Assembly (NCBI RefSeq): GCF_024349685.1 | Contig: NZ_AP025944.1 | Span: forward strand, 3,292,001-3,356,000 | DNA: 64,000 nt | Reading direction: 5' to 3' | Source of the DNA: Pseudomonas sp. LRP2-20 | GTDB taxonomy: Bacteria; Pseudomonadota; Gammaproteobacteria; Pseudomonadales; Pseudomonadaceae | Shown here: piece by piece, positions 26,517-35,251 of the stretch | Layout: the number at the start of each line of letters is the position of its first letter | Numbering within the stretch: position 1 is the first letter of the stretch | Program-made: the position numbers and the translations under genes | Notes under the pieces: generated by a model | Database searches by the model: none | What the model was told of the DNA's origin: nothing | Seen by the model: only the letters and a program-made list of their open reading frames with translations

Positions 26517-28687
26517 GCCTGGCCTTCATCGACTTCCTCACCTATGTGCTGTTCGGCCTGAAGATTCTGGCAATCATCCTCGCCTCGCTGATGTTCCTGC
26601 TCGGCCTCGACGACCTGTTCATCGACCTGTGCTACTGGAGCCGCAAGCTGATCCGCCGTTTTCGCATCTACGACAAGCACGAAAAGGCCGACGAGAAACG
26701 CCTGTTCGAAGTAGCGGAAAAGCCCTTGGCAATCATGGTTCCGGCCTGGAACGAGGTGGGGGTGGTCGGCGAGATGGCGCGCCTGGCGGCCTCGACCATC
26801 GACTACGAGAACTACCAGATTTTCGTCGGCACCTACCCCAACGACCCACAGACCCAGGCCGACGTCGACGCCGTGTGCCTGCATTACCCGAACGTGCACA
26901 AGGTGGTCTGCGCGCGCCCAGGCCCGACCAGCAAGGCTGACTGCCTGAACAACATCATCGATGCCATCCTGCGCTTTCAGGACGATGCCCGCATCGAGTT
27001 CGCCGGTTTCATCCTGCATGATGCCGAAGACGTGATCTCGCCCATGGAACTGCGCCTGTTCAACTACCTGTTGCCGAGCAAGGACATGATCCAGATCCCG
27101 GTGTACCCCTATGCACCGGAATGGAAGGGTTTCACCGCCGGGCACTACGTTGACGAGTTCGCCGAGAACCACGGCAAGGACGTGATCGTGCGCGAGGCGC
27201 TGACCGGCCAGGTGCCCAGTGCCGGTGTCGGCACCTGCTTCAGCCGCCGCGCCATCAGCGCCCTGCTCGAAGACGGCGATGGCATCGCCTTCGACGTGCA
27301 GAGCCTCACCGAAGATTACGACATCGGCTTTCGCCTGAAGCAGAAAGGCATGAAGTGCATCTTCGCCCGCTACTCCATCACCGACCCGGCGCTGGCCCTC
27401 AAGCACGAGTGGGTACCGGGCATGAGCCGCGAGTTCGCCCAGGTGATCTGCGTGCGCGAGCACTTCCCGCGCGACTGGCAGCATGCCATCCGGCAGAAGT
27501 CACGGTGGATCGTCGGCATCGTCTTCCAGGGCACCAGCAACCTCGGCTGGAGCCGCACCGGCGCGCTCAACTACTTCCTCTGGCGCGACCGCCGGGGCCT
27601 GTTCGCCTACCTGCTGAGCTTCCTGGTCAACCTGTTGCTGCTGGTGCTGCTGGCCATGTGGCTGGTGACCGTGATCGCCCCGGACTCGTGGCGCTTCATG
27701 TCGATCCTCAGCGACAGCCAGCTGCTCACCACCCTGCTCTGGCTCAACGGCCTGATGCTGATCAACCGCCTGTTCCAGCGCGGCTGGTTCGTCACCCGCT
27801 ACTACGGCATCTTCGAAGGCCTGCTGTCGGCGCCCCGGATGATGTGGAGCAACTTCGTCAACTTCTTCGCCAACCTGCGCGCCCTGCGCCAGGTCATGGA
27901 GATGGGCGATTCGCGGCGGGTGGCGTGGGACAAGACCACCCACGAATTCCCTGCCCTCGCCTCGCCGGCGCGCACACCGCTGGGCCATCGCCTGGTGGAA
28001 AAGGGCTACATCACCGAGGAGCAGTTGGAGCAGGCAATCACCAGCCCGGTGCGCCGGCGCCTGGGCCGCGAATTGCTGCTGCGGGGCTGGCTGAACAGCG
28101 AGCAGCTTGTACAAACGCTGGCCGAGCAGCTTGACCTGCCTTGGGCACCGCTGAACCCGTTCAAGCTCGATCCGCACCTGATCGCCCAGCTGCCGCGCCG
28201 GCTGGCCACGCACTACGGCGTGCTGCCGGTCGCCGAAGACGGCAATACCCTGATCCTGGCCAGCGAAAGCCCGGTCAGCCAGGTGTCGCTGGGGGTCATC
28301 AGTCGCCAGCTGAAACGCCCGGTCAGCTGCCGCCTGGCGCCCCAGGGCCGGGTCACGCTGGGCCTGCGCTACCACTACCCGAGCCCCTGGCAGACGCCCG
28401 AAACCCACGACATGCTCGCCGTGCTGGAGCGGCATCAGGACGATGCCGACCTGCTCGAGCGGGTGAGTCAGCACCAGGTGATGCTCGGCGCCCTGCTGCA
28501 GGTACGCGGCATGGTCCCGGTCACCCTGTTCAACCAGGCACTGATCGATTTCGACCCCGAGCAGCAGAGCCTCGGCGAGCACCTGATCGCCCGCGGCATC
28601 ATTACCGAGGAAGTGCTGCAGCAGGCCCTCGCCGAACAGGCCAGCGAACAGCAGGCTGCCTTTGACCTGACCCGGGAGGTGGCATGA
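26513..28687 (+). CDS. nfrB: NfrB: inner-membrane GT2 with c-di-GMP-binding MshEN module
   Basis: 724 residues. An N-terminal membrane helix (about 8-35) is followed by a family-2 glycosyltransferase domain: AIMVPAWNEVGVV, a YPNDPQT segment, an acidic HDAEDVISP metal motif and RQKSRWIVG at the QxxRW position. Further helices lie around 365-425. From about 480 the C-terminus is a MshEN-like module: RRLGRELLLRGWLNSEQL continued by LxxxLxxQ spacing matches the c-di-GMP-binding consensus, and a related SLGEHLIARGIITEEVL repeat lies near the end. So polymer synthesis is probably switched on by c-di-GMP. It overlaps wecB and nfrA by 4 bp each. Confidence 0.92.
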   Translation: MSLAFIDFLTYVLFGLKILAIILASLMFLLGLDDLFIDLCYWSRKLIRRFRIYDKHEKADEKRLFEVAEKPLAIMVPAWNEVGVVGEMARLAASTIDYENYQIFVGTYPNDPQTQADVDAVCLHYPNVHKVVCARPGPTSKADCLNNIIDAILRFQDDARIEFAGFILHDAEDVISPMELRLFNYLLPSKDMIQIPVYPYAPEWKGFTAGHYVDEFAENHGKDVIVREALTGQVPSAGVGTCFSRRAISALLEDGDGIAFDVQSLTEDYDIGFRLKQKGMKCIFARYSITDPALALKHEWVPGMSREFAQVICVREHFPRDWQHAIRQKSRWIVGIVFQGTSNLGWSRTGALNYFLWRDRRGLFAYLLSFLVNLLLLVLLAMWLVTVIAPDSWRFMSILSDSQLLTTLLWLNGLMLINRLFQRGWFVTRYYGIFEGLLSAPRMMWSNFVNFFANLRALRQVMEMGDSRRVAWDKTTHEFPALASPARTPLGHRLVEKGYITEEQLEQAITSPVRRRLGRELLLRGWLNSEQLVQTLAEQLDLPWAPLNPFKLDPHLIAQLPRRLATHYGVLPVAEDGNTLILASESPVSQVSLGVISRQLKRPVSCRLAPQGRVTLGLRYHYPSPWQTPETHDMLAVLERHQDDADLLERVSQHQVMLGALLQVRGMVPVTLFNQALIDFDPEQQSLGEHLIARGIITEEVLQQALAEQASEQQAAFDLTREVA

Positions 28688-31686
28688 AGCCGCGTCTGTC
28701 CCTCACCCTCTCCGGCCTGTTGCTGTGCTCCACCGCGCTGGCCACCCAGGCAGCGCCGATGACCGACTTCCAACGGTTCACCAGCTACCCGTTCATGGAG
28801 CGCAGCTACCGCGAAGCGAAGAAGGACAACTGGGCCGAAGTCGAACGCTTGACCCGCCACGTCCTCAGCCGCGTGCCAAACAACGACGAAGCCCGCGCGC
28901 TGTTGGTCGAGGCCCTGGCCCACCAGCGCCGCTACAAGGACGCCGAAGCCATGGCCGAGCAGCTGGGCAATGGCCCCGAGTACGCCAACGCCCTGCAGGA
29001 GCTGCGCCTGACCTGGATCGAGCAGGACCCGCCGCCAGCCAGCCAGGTGGAAGGTTGGCTGGCCAGTGCCGACGGTACCCAGCGGGTACGCCTGTGGCAG
29101 GCCTACAGCCTGAGCCTGGCCAAGTTCGGCGGCGCCGGCAGAGCCCTGGAATGGCTGAACCAGCTGCCGCCGCGTGACGATGGCCAGGTGTTGCGCCTGG
29201 CCCGGGCCAACTTCGCCGAGCAGCTGCGCAACTGGAAGGAAACCATCGAGCAACTCCAGCCGCTGGCTGACAAGCGCCAACTGCCGCCAGAAGACTGGCA
29301 GCGCCTGGCCAATGCCTATGTCCAGCAAGTCGACGAAAAGGGCCTGGAAAAGCTGCTGCAAAGCGCGCCCTCCCCTGAAGTGGCCAACCAGGCACGCCTG
29401 GCCATGGCCAATCGGGCCATCGCCGTCGGCCACAACCAACTGGCGCAGCGTTGGTTGCAGAAATTGCCCACCGAGCAGTTGCAGCAACCGGAACAACGCC
29501 AGCAGTTGTGGGAGCTGGCCCGTGAGGGTGATGACGCGCCGCTGGTACGGCGCCTTAGCAACGCGCTGCAGCGCCCTTGCCTGGAGACCGTCGATTGGTT
29601 GTCGCGCCGTGACCCGGATGTCGCCCGCGAACAGTTCAAGGACTGCCCCGCAAGCGCCGACCCGCGCGCATATGCGGTGCTCAAGCAACGCCTGTATGGC
29701 GACCCGGTGCAGCCGCCGCAACCGCGCACCGCCGCCGAATGGGAACGACGCTACCGCCAGAGCGGCGACCTGGCAGCGTTGGAGCAAGCGACATTCCTCA
29801 TGCTGCAACAAGGCCAGAGCGAGCACGCCCGCCCATTGCTGGAGCACGCCTTCGACCGTCGCCAAGGGCACCTGCCCCCCTCGCTGCTGCAGCGCCTGGG
29901 CAATATATACGCACGCAACGATGGCCCCCTGAACAGCCAGCGCATGCTCGGGCTGATCCCCAGGGTCGACGCCAATACCCGCGCCCAGTTGCTCGGCCGC
30001 CTGGCTGAAAACGGCCAGTGCGACGCCGTGCGCCGGGCCATCCCGGCGAACCCGACCGAAGCCGGCCAGTACCGCGCTCTGGGCCGCTGCGCCATGCCCG
30101 ATCAACCGGGTGAAGCGGTGGTCTATTACCAGGCCGCCGAACGCCTGGGTGACAGTGGCAACCGCCTGCCCCTGGCCTACGCGCTGGAAGCCGCTGGCGA
30201 CTCCGAAGCCGCCCAGCCGATCTGGCGCAACCTGCCGGCCAGCGCCTGGAACGACAACGCCCGCCTGACCGCCGCACGCGGGGCCTTGAATACCGGCGAT
30301 GCCGACGCCGCCCGCCGCTACTGGGACGCCGCCGCACACAACAGCGCCGATGACTGGGCACTGGGTGCCGCCATCGCCCAACGCCAGGGCGACCTCCAAG
30401 CGGCGCTGGGCTTCCAGCGCCAAGCCTTGGCGCACAATCCGCGTGCCGACCACTACTATGCCGCTGCCAGCACAGCGCAGCTGGCTGGCGACAGCGCGCA
30501 GAGCACCGCCTGGCTGGCCGAAGCCGTGCGCCTGGCGCCCAACCAGCCGCGCTATCGTGCCGACTACGGCATGCGCCTGGCCGGCTCGCAGGACAAAGCC
30601 CAGCGCCGCCAGTCGATCCCTTACCTGGAACGTGCCACCCACGATTTCCCCGAGGACTATCGCCTGGGCGAGACCCTCGCCCTGCGCTACGACGAAGCCG
30701 AGAACAGTGCCGCCGCACGCCGCGAACTGCGCCGGGTGATCGACGTAGAGGAAAACCTGGTCGATGGCGACGACGAATACGGCAGCCTCGAAGCCCGCAA
30801 GTACCGCCAGCGCCGTGCCCACGAAACCCTGTCACGGCGCGACACCATCACCCTGGCCAGCACCTGGTCACCCGCCGGCACCTCGACCAACGACAAGTTC
30901 CTCGATAACGGCCAGCGCAGTGGCACCTCGCGTCGGGCGCAATCGCAGAACGTGCAGCTGGCCATGTGGGACCACGCCCTGGGTGAGGAACCCAGCCGCA
31001 ATGGCAGTACCCTGTCGGTCTACGGCCGGGTCCTGTTCGGCGGCCAGAGCCGCACCGATTATGCGCAAAGCATGGGTACCGGTGTCGGCCTGCGCTACAA
31101 GCCGCTCGGCCAGGCCAACCTCAACCTGTACGCCGAGCTGTACCACCAACGGCAGATCGACGACGATCATTACAGCGGCCTGAGCCTTGGCGAACTGCTG
31201 AGCCCGGCCAAGGTCGGCGGCAACTGGGGCGACTTGCGCCACCATGCCGAATCGAGCAACGACCTGTTGCTGCGCGCCACTGCCTCGTTCCTCGACCAGG
31301 GTGACTGGCGCAACGACTGGCGGGTCGACGAGGACGACTGGAACGAGCGTTTCCTCTACCTCGATGCCGCCTGGTGGACACGCGCCGGCGACCACGCCTG
31401 GCTGTCGCGCTACCAGCAAGGCCATGCCTGGAAACTGCCCGGCAACTCGCCGCAGACCCTCATGCCTTACGGCTTCTTCGAGTTCTCCAGCCAGGACCCG
31501 AGCAACGACTGGCGCCAGGACGCCCGTGCCGGTGTCGGTGTGCGCTGGCAGTGGTGGTTCGACGACGACCGCTACAACGCCTACCGCGGCTCGCTGAAAG
31601 TGCGCGCCGAATACCAGCAGTCGCTGGGTGGCAACCTCTACAAGAGCGCCAATGGCGTACTGGTTGGCGCGGAGATGACCTTCTGA
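28684..31686 (+). CDS. nfrA: NfrA: outer-membrane N4-receptor-like export porin
   Basis: 1000 residues. Signal peptide (to about TQAAP), a long TPR-like alpha-helical periplasmic region (about 30-680: repeated AEAMAEQLGN, LRLARANFAEQL-type helices), and a C-terminal domain of amphipathic strands ending WWFDDDRYNAYRGSL...GAEMTF, typical of an outer-membrane barrel with a terminal aromatic. This is the PgaA/BcsC-like layout of NfrA, the exporter and phage N4 receptor in E. coli. Start overlaps nfrB stop (ATGA); its TGA shares one base with the next ATG. Probably the outer-membrane exit of the NfrB polymer. Confidence 0.88.
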   Translation: MKPRLSLTLSGLLLCSTALATQAAPMTDFQRFTSYPFMERSYREAKKDNWAEVERLTRHVLSRVPNNDEARALLVEALAHQRRYKDAEAMAEQLGNGPEYANALQELRLTWIEQDPPPASQVEGWLASADGTQRVRLWQAYSLSLAKFGGAGRALEWLNQLPPRDDGQVLRLARANFAEQLRNWKETIEQLQPLADKRQLPPEDWQRLANAYVQQVDEKGLEKLLQSAPSPEVANQARLAMANRAIAVGHNQLAQRWLQKLPTEQLQQPEQRQQLWELAREGDDAPLVRRLSNALQRPCLETVDWLSRRDPDVAREQFKDCPASADPRAYAVLKQRLYGDPVQPPQPRTAAEWERRYRQSGDLAALEQATFLMLQQGQSEHARPLLEHAFDRRQGHLPPSLLQRLGNIYARNDGPLNSQRMLGLIPRVDANTRAQLLGRLAENGQCDAVRRAIPANPTEAGQYRALGRCAMPDQPGEAVVYYQAAERLGDSGNRLPLAYALEAAGDSEAAQPIWRNLPASAWNDNARLTAARGALNTGDADAARRYWDAAAHNSADDWALGAAIAQRQGDLQAALGFQRQALAHNPRADHYYAAASTAQLAGDSAQSTAWLAEAVRLAPNQPRYRADYGMRLAGSQDKAQRRQSIPYLERATHDFPEDYRLGETLALRYDEAENSAAARRELRRVIDVEENLVDGDDEYGSLEARKYRQRRAHETLSRRDTITLASTWSPAGTSTNDKFLDNGQRSGTSRRAQSQNVQLAMWDHALGEEPSRNGSTLSVYGRVLFGGQSRTDYAQSMGTGVGLRYKPLGQANLNLYAELYHQRQIDDDHYSGLSLGELLSPAKVGGNWGDLRHHAESSNDLLLRATASFLDQGDWRNDWRVDEDDWNERFLYLDAAWWTRAGDHAWLSRYQQGHAWKLPGNSPQTLMPYGFFEFSSQDPSNDWRQDARAGVGVRWQWWFDDDRYNAYRGSLKVRAEYQQSLGGNLYKSANGVLVGAEMTF

Positions 31687-32525
31687 TGCGTACGCTCCTG
31701 GCAATCTGCATGCTCGCCCTGTGCCTGCCGGCCATGGCTGACCAGCGCCTGTTCTACCAGCCACTCAACCGCGATGCCACGGTGACCCCGGCGCAGTGGC
31801 AGCAGCTGTGGCGCGCCACCAGGGCGCAAGGGGGCAAGACCCTCATCGTGCAATGGAGCGCCTACGGCAACAGTGATTTCGGTGGTGCCCAGGGCTGGCT
31901 GGCCAACAGCCTGCGCGAAGCCCGCGCACAAGGGCTGGAGCTGGTGCTCGGGCTGTACATGGACCCGGCCTATTACCAGCGCATCGAGGAACTCGACGGT
32001 GACGGCCTGAACAATTACTGGAAGTCGCAACTGGGTCGTTCGCTCGGCCAGTATCAACAGCTTCGCAGGGACTGGCAGTTGCCCGTCAGCGGTTGGTACT
32101 TGCCCATGGAACTGGACGACCTGCACTTTCGCGATACCGCTCGCCGCGAAGCGCTGTACAGCCAGCTGCAGGCCTTCAACCGAAGGCTGGACAAGCCATT
32201 GCACATCAGCGCGTTCAGCGCGGGCAAACTGGCACCGCGCGTCAATGGCGCCTGGCTGGATCAGCTGGCCGGGTTGGGTTTGACTGTGTGGTGGCAGGAC
32301 GGCGCCGGGACCGGGCGGTTGCCGCCGCTGGTGCGCCAGCGCTACGAGCAGGCGCTGCCGTGCCGGGTGGGTGTGGTGCGCGAGGCGTTCCGCCAGGTGA
32401 GTGCGCCGGGGCAGGCATTTCGGGCTGAGCCAGCGGAGCCGATGCTGAATGCGGGGTGCCATGCCGAAGCAGTGTTTGCGCTGCGCTACCGGCCTTGGTC
32501 CCGGGGTGTTCTGCCACAGAATTGA
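31686..32525 (+). CDS. secreted DUF4434-type glycosidase-like protein
   Basis: 279 residues with a signal peptide (MRTLLAICMLALCLPAMA). The rest reads as a TIM-barrel-like glycoside hydrolase relative: RLFYQPLNRD, LIVQWSAYGNSDFGG, LVLGLYMDPAYYQ and GWYLPMELDDLHF with a candidate catalytic Glu, then HISAFSAGK and VWWQDGAGTG. DUF4434 proteins (E. coli YbcH, next to nfrAB) share this layout as I recall. It is translationally coupled to nfrA, so it probably trims or releases the exported glycan in the periplasm. A hydrolytic activity is inferred, not shown. Confidence 0.7.
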   Translation: MRTLLAICMLALCLPAMADQRLFYQPLNRDATVTPAQWQQLWRATRAQGGKTLIVQWSAYGNSDFGGAQGWLANSLREARAQGLELVLGLYMDPAYYQRIEELDGDGLNNYWKSQLGRSLGQYQQLRRDWQLPVSGWYLPMELDDLHFRDTARREALYSQLQAFNRRLDKPLHISAFSAGKLAPRVNGAWLDQLAGLGLTVWWQDGAGTGRLPPLVRQRYEQALPCRVGVVREAFRQVSAPGQAFRAEPAEPMLNAGCHAEAVFALRYRPWSRGVLPQN

Positions 32526-32530
32526 GTCAA

Positions 32531-32639
32531 CCTGCACCGGCCCTTTCGCGGGCAAGCCCGCTCCCACAGTGATTGCACAGATTTCAAGAACTGTGGCGAT
32601 CCTGTGGGAGCGGGCTTGCCCGCGAAAGCGCCGGTGCAG
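32531..32639. repeat. REP pair (inverted)
   Basis: Two facing REP units, ctgcaccggccctttcgcgg and ccgcgaaagcgccggtgcag at the outer ends, each with gcttgcccgc/gcgggcaagc cores. It separates the nfr operon from the diguanylate cyclase gene and may end or weaken read-through. Confidence 0.9.
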
Positions 32640-32665
32640 ACGAAGCAGTACTCACAGGAGCCACG

Positions 32666-33745
32666 ATGTTCAAGACCATTGAAGAACACGTACGCAAGCA
32701 GGTCGCCCCCGCCGCCCTGCGTGCCGAGTTTCGCCAGCATGAATTCGAAGCCATGCGCCCGTTCTGCATGCTGGTGTTCTGCGTCAGCATCCTGATCTGG
32801 CTGGTGTTCGACCTGATCGTCAGCTTCCTCGGCGGCCAGGGTTTCACCTGGCTGTCCTACCTGTTCATCACCCTGCTCGGCTGCCTCACGGTGATCCTGC
32901 GCTTCACCCGCAGCAGCCACCATTTCGACGTGCTCAACCTGCTGTTCATCAGCGCCATCACCTTGGGCATGCGCCTGGTCATCGAAGGTATTCCCGAGCC
33001 TCTGCGCCCCGTGTGGCTGGTGCTCGGCGTGTCGACCGTGCTCTATGCCGTTTCGGTTCTGCCCGTGCGGCGCTGGTCGTTCTTCTGCGCCCTGACCATT
33101 ACCTGGGTGATGCTCAACCCTTTCTACCACACCCGGATCGAAGCCGATGAACTCGAAGGCGCCATGCTGATCAGCTACGCGCTATTCCTCAGCGGCCTGG
33201 TGACCTACAGCTACCTGCAGATACGCCAGGCCAAGCTGCACAACTTCTACCTGTCCAAAGTGTTGCTGGAGCAGGCCTACATCGATGCCCTGACCGACAT
33301 CCCCAACCGCCGCGCGTTCATGGCCAAGGCTGAACGCCAGCTGCACCTGGCAAAGCCTGGCCAGTACCTGGCGATGATCGACATCGACAACTTCAAACGG
33401 GTCAATGATTGCTTTGGGCATGATGTCGGCGACGAGGTACTCAAGCGCGTGGCCATGCATATTCGCGCCAGCATGAACGGTTTCGAGTATGCCCGGCTGG
33501 GCGGCGAGGAGTTCGCGATTCTGTTCGACGGCCTGGACGAGCAGCGCGCCATGCAGCAGGTTGGCGGCTTGTGCAGCAGGGTGCGCGAAGACAATGCCGA
33601 TCACCCGGTGACCATCAGTATCGGCCTGGCCCAGGTCAACCGTGGCGATTCCTTGACAGCAGCGCTGGTCCGGGCGGACCAGGCGCTGTATGCGGCCAAG
33701 CACAGTGGCAAGGACCGGTTCGTGCTGTGGCAACCGGCCCCATGA
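32666..33745 (+). CDS. membrane diguanylate cyclase (GGEEF)
   Basis: 359 residues. Five or six hydrophobic helices fill about 30-180 (MASE-like integral sensor), followed by a GGDEF domain with DALTDIPNRRAF at its start, MIDIDNFKRVND, and the active-site GGEEF at about 278-282. The I-site position before the motif lacks RxxD, so no product inhibition is expected. The ATG at 32666 has AGGAG 6 nt upstream. It follows the nfr operon on the same strand, separated only by a REP pair, and so is the natural source of c-di-GMP for the MshEN module of NfrB; in E. coli the equivalent input comes from unlinked cyclases such as DgcJ. Confidence 0.88.
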   Translation: MFKTIEEHVRKQVAPAALRAEFRQHEFEAMRPFCMLVFCVSILIWLVFDLIVSFLGGQGFTWLSYLFITLLGCLTVILRFTRSSHHFDVLNLLFISAITLGMRLVIEGIPEPLRPVWLVLGVSTVLYAVSVLPVRRWSFFCALTITWVMLNPFYHTRIEADELEGAMLISYALFLSGLVTYSYLQIRQAKLHNFYLSKVLLEQAYIDALTDIPNRRAFMAKAERQLHLAKPGQYLAMIDIDNFKRVNDCFGHDVGDEVLKRVAMHIRASMNGFEYARLGGEEFAILFDGLDEQRAMQQVGGLCSRVREDNADHPVTISIGLAQVNRGDSLTAALVRADQALYAAKHSGKDRFVLWQPAP

Positions 33746-33777
33746 GCGAGAGGCATGGCGCATCATGCCTGGATCGC

Positions 33778-35022
33778 TTAGACGAAGTAGCAGACCAGAT
33801 ACGACTTACCCACGCGGCGATCGGTGTTGGCGGTACCGCCCAGGATCAGACGTTGTGGGTCCGGGGCCAACGCACAACGCGCCACGTCGGCACCCGCCTC
33901 GATATTGGTGCGTTTGAGGCCGCCGTCACCGAAGGTCGGATCGAGCAAGCCGTTGGCCTGGAACCGCCCTACGAGGAATTCGGTTTCCCTGGCGCTGTAG
34001 GGAATGCCCGTCAAGCCGGCAGCCACGCTACCGCCTTCGCGCCCCGGCTGACAGTGCACCCAGCGCGCGCCCGAGGCGACCGGGGCCAGATGCACCTCGC
34101 CACCATTGAAGGTTGGGTCGAGCCGGCCATCGGCGGTCACGTGCCCCTGTACAGCTGCGTAGGGCAATCGATCGGTCGAGCCGCTGACGATCAAGCCACC
34201 GTCTCCACGTTCGATTACGTCATAAAACTCGATGCCTATCCTGTTCTTGCCTCGCGGGGCCGTTACCCGAAGGATCCCGCCTGTACCAAAAGCAGGATCA
34301 AGCATGTCGTCGAGGCCCATGCGCAACAGCACGCCTTCACCGTCTGTGGCACCCCAGGCGACGATTCGACCATCAGCCAGCTCGGTGACACCTTCCATCC
34401 AGACGTTAGGCTCATCGCATAGCGGTAATTGCCACACGCCACCCTCATGGAAACAACCGTCCAGGTTGCCACATGCCGTGACACGCACCAGCAAGCCACA
34501 ACTTTGTGCCTGCTCATCGAATCGTGTTATAGCGATCAACAGTTTGCCGTTTCGCTGCTGGATAAGGCCATACGGTTCGTCATATTCGCTCAGTCCCTTC
34601 AGTTCGAGCCTGACAATGCCGCCTTTACCAAAACAAGTGTCCAGGGAACCATCATGCTTGAAACGCGCCAGGAGCGGATATCTCACGGCCCTTGAGCGGT
34701 CCTCGGCCAGTACGATGAAACCATCCTCTGCAGAGGCAATCACCTCCACTGGTACCGCGCTTACCCCCGCGCCAAAGGCAGCCATGACAAAGCCACCGTC
34801 ACCGAAGCTGGCATCCGGCTGTCCTTCAGCCGTCAGGCCCGCCAGCCCAACATAAGGCTGACCGGCATCCCGGTACTGGGCCAGCGCGATAAGCCTGGAT
34901 TGACTGATTGCCAGCCCATGCACGCCACTCTCCACACCACCAGGAAATACAATTTCCACTTTGCCTTGGTCACCGAACGCTGGGTCAATTTTGCAACTTC
35001 TTACCACGCTGTTATCTAACAT
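33778..35022 (-). CDS. delta-60 repeat protein
   Basis: 414 residues made of tandem beta repeats with the delta-60 hallmark LDPSFGDGG-like segments: KIDPAFGDQGKV, PDASFGDGGFV, LDTCFGKGGIV, LDGCFHEGGV, LDPAFGTGGI, LDPTFNGGEV and LDPTFGDGGL. This folds as a beta-propeller or solenoid. No signal peptide is evident from the ATG at 35022, which is preferred because the repeats begin right after it; longer in-frame starts exist. Function unknown; relatives are often surface or secreted. The upstream DNA is AT-rich compared with its neighbours. Convergent with the cyclase gene (32-bp gap). Confidence 0.75.
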   Translation of the reverse strand: MLDNSVVRSCKIDPAFGDQGKVEIVFPGGVESGVHGLAISQSRLIALAQYRDAGQPYVGLAGLTAEGQPDASFGDGGFVMAAFGAGVSAVPVEVIASAEDGFIVLAEDRSRAVRYPLLARFKHDGSLDTCFGKGGIVRLELKGLSEYDEPYGLIQQRNGKLLIAITRFDEQAQSCGLLVRVTACGNLDGCFHEGGVWQLPLCDEPNVWMEGVTELADGRIVAWGATDGEGVLLRMGLDDMLDPAFGTGGILRVTAPRGKNRIGIEFYDVIERGDGGLIVSGSTDRLPYAAVQGHVTADGRLDPTFNGGEVHLAPVASGARWVHCQPGREGGSVAAGLTGIPYSARETEFLVGRFQANGLLDPTFGDGGLKRTNIEAGADVARCALAPDPQRLILGGTANTDRRVGKSYLVCYFV

Positions 35023-35147
35023 CTTGATCTGACTCACATAGAGAACTAGGAGGTGAATTAATTCCATTCGCAGCCCTACATGTCCAGCCCTGAGAAACAT
35101 ACAAAATATTACCGTCCAGCAATTTGGGGGCAATGAAAAAAATCCAA

Positions 35148-35176
35148 ATATAAAAGTTGAAAAACCCTATACAAAG
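35148..35176 (-). promoter_or_regulatory. sigma-70-like promoter of the delta-60 gene
   Basis: On the minus strand TTTGTA and TATATT are separated by exactly 17 bp, in an AT-rich stretch about 125 bp upstream of the gene start. Base composition alone could produce such a match. Confidence 0.4.
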
Positions 35177-35251
35177 TTACAGGCCACCTCTCTCGGACCT
35201 GCATGTTTCAGGAAACTTATCTTATATTAATGATCCTGTTTTCCAACGCCG

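Noticed and set aside
28468..30822. 784-codon open frame antisense to nfrA
   Set aside because: Low-complexity Gly/Ala/Gln composition and no ribosome binding site; shadow of nfrA.
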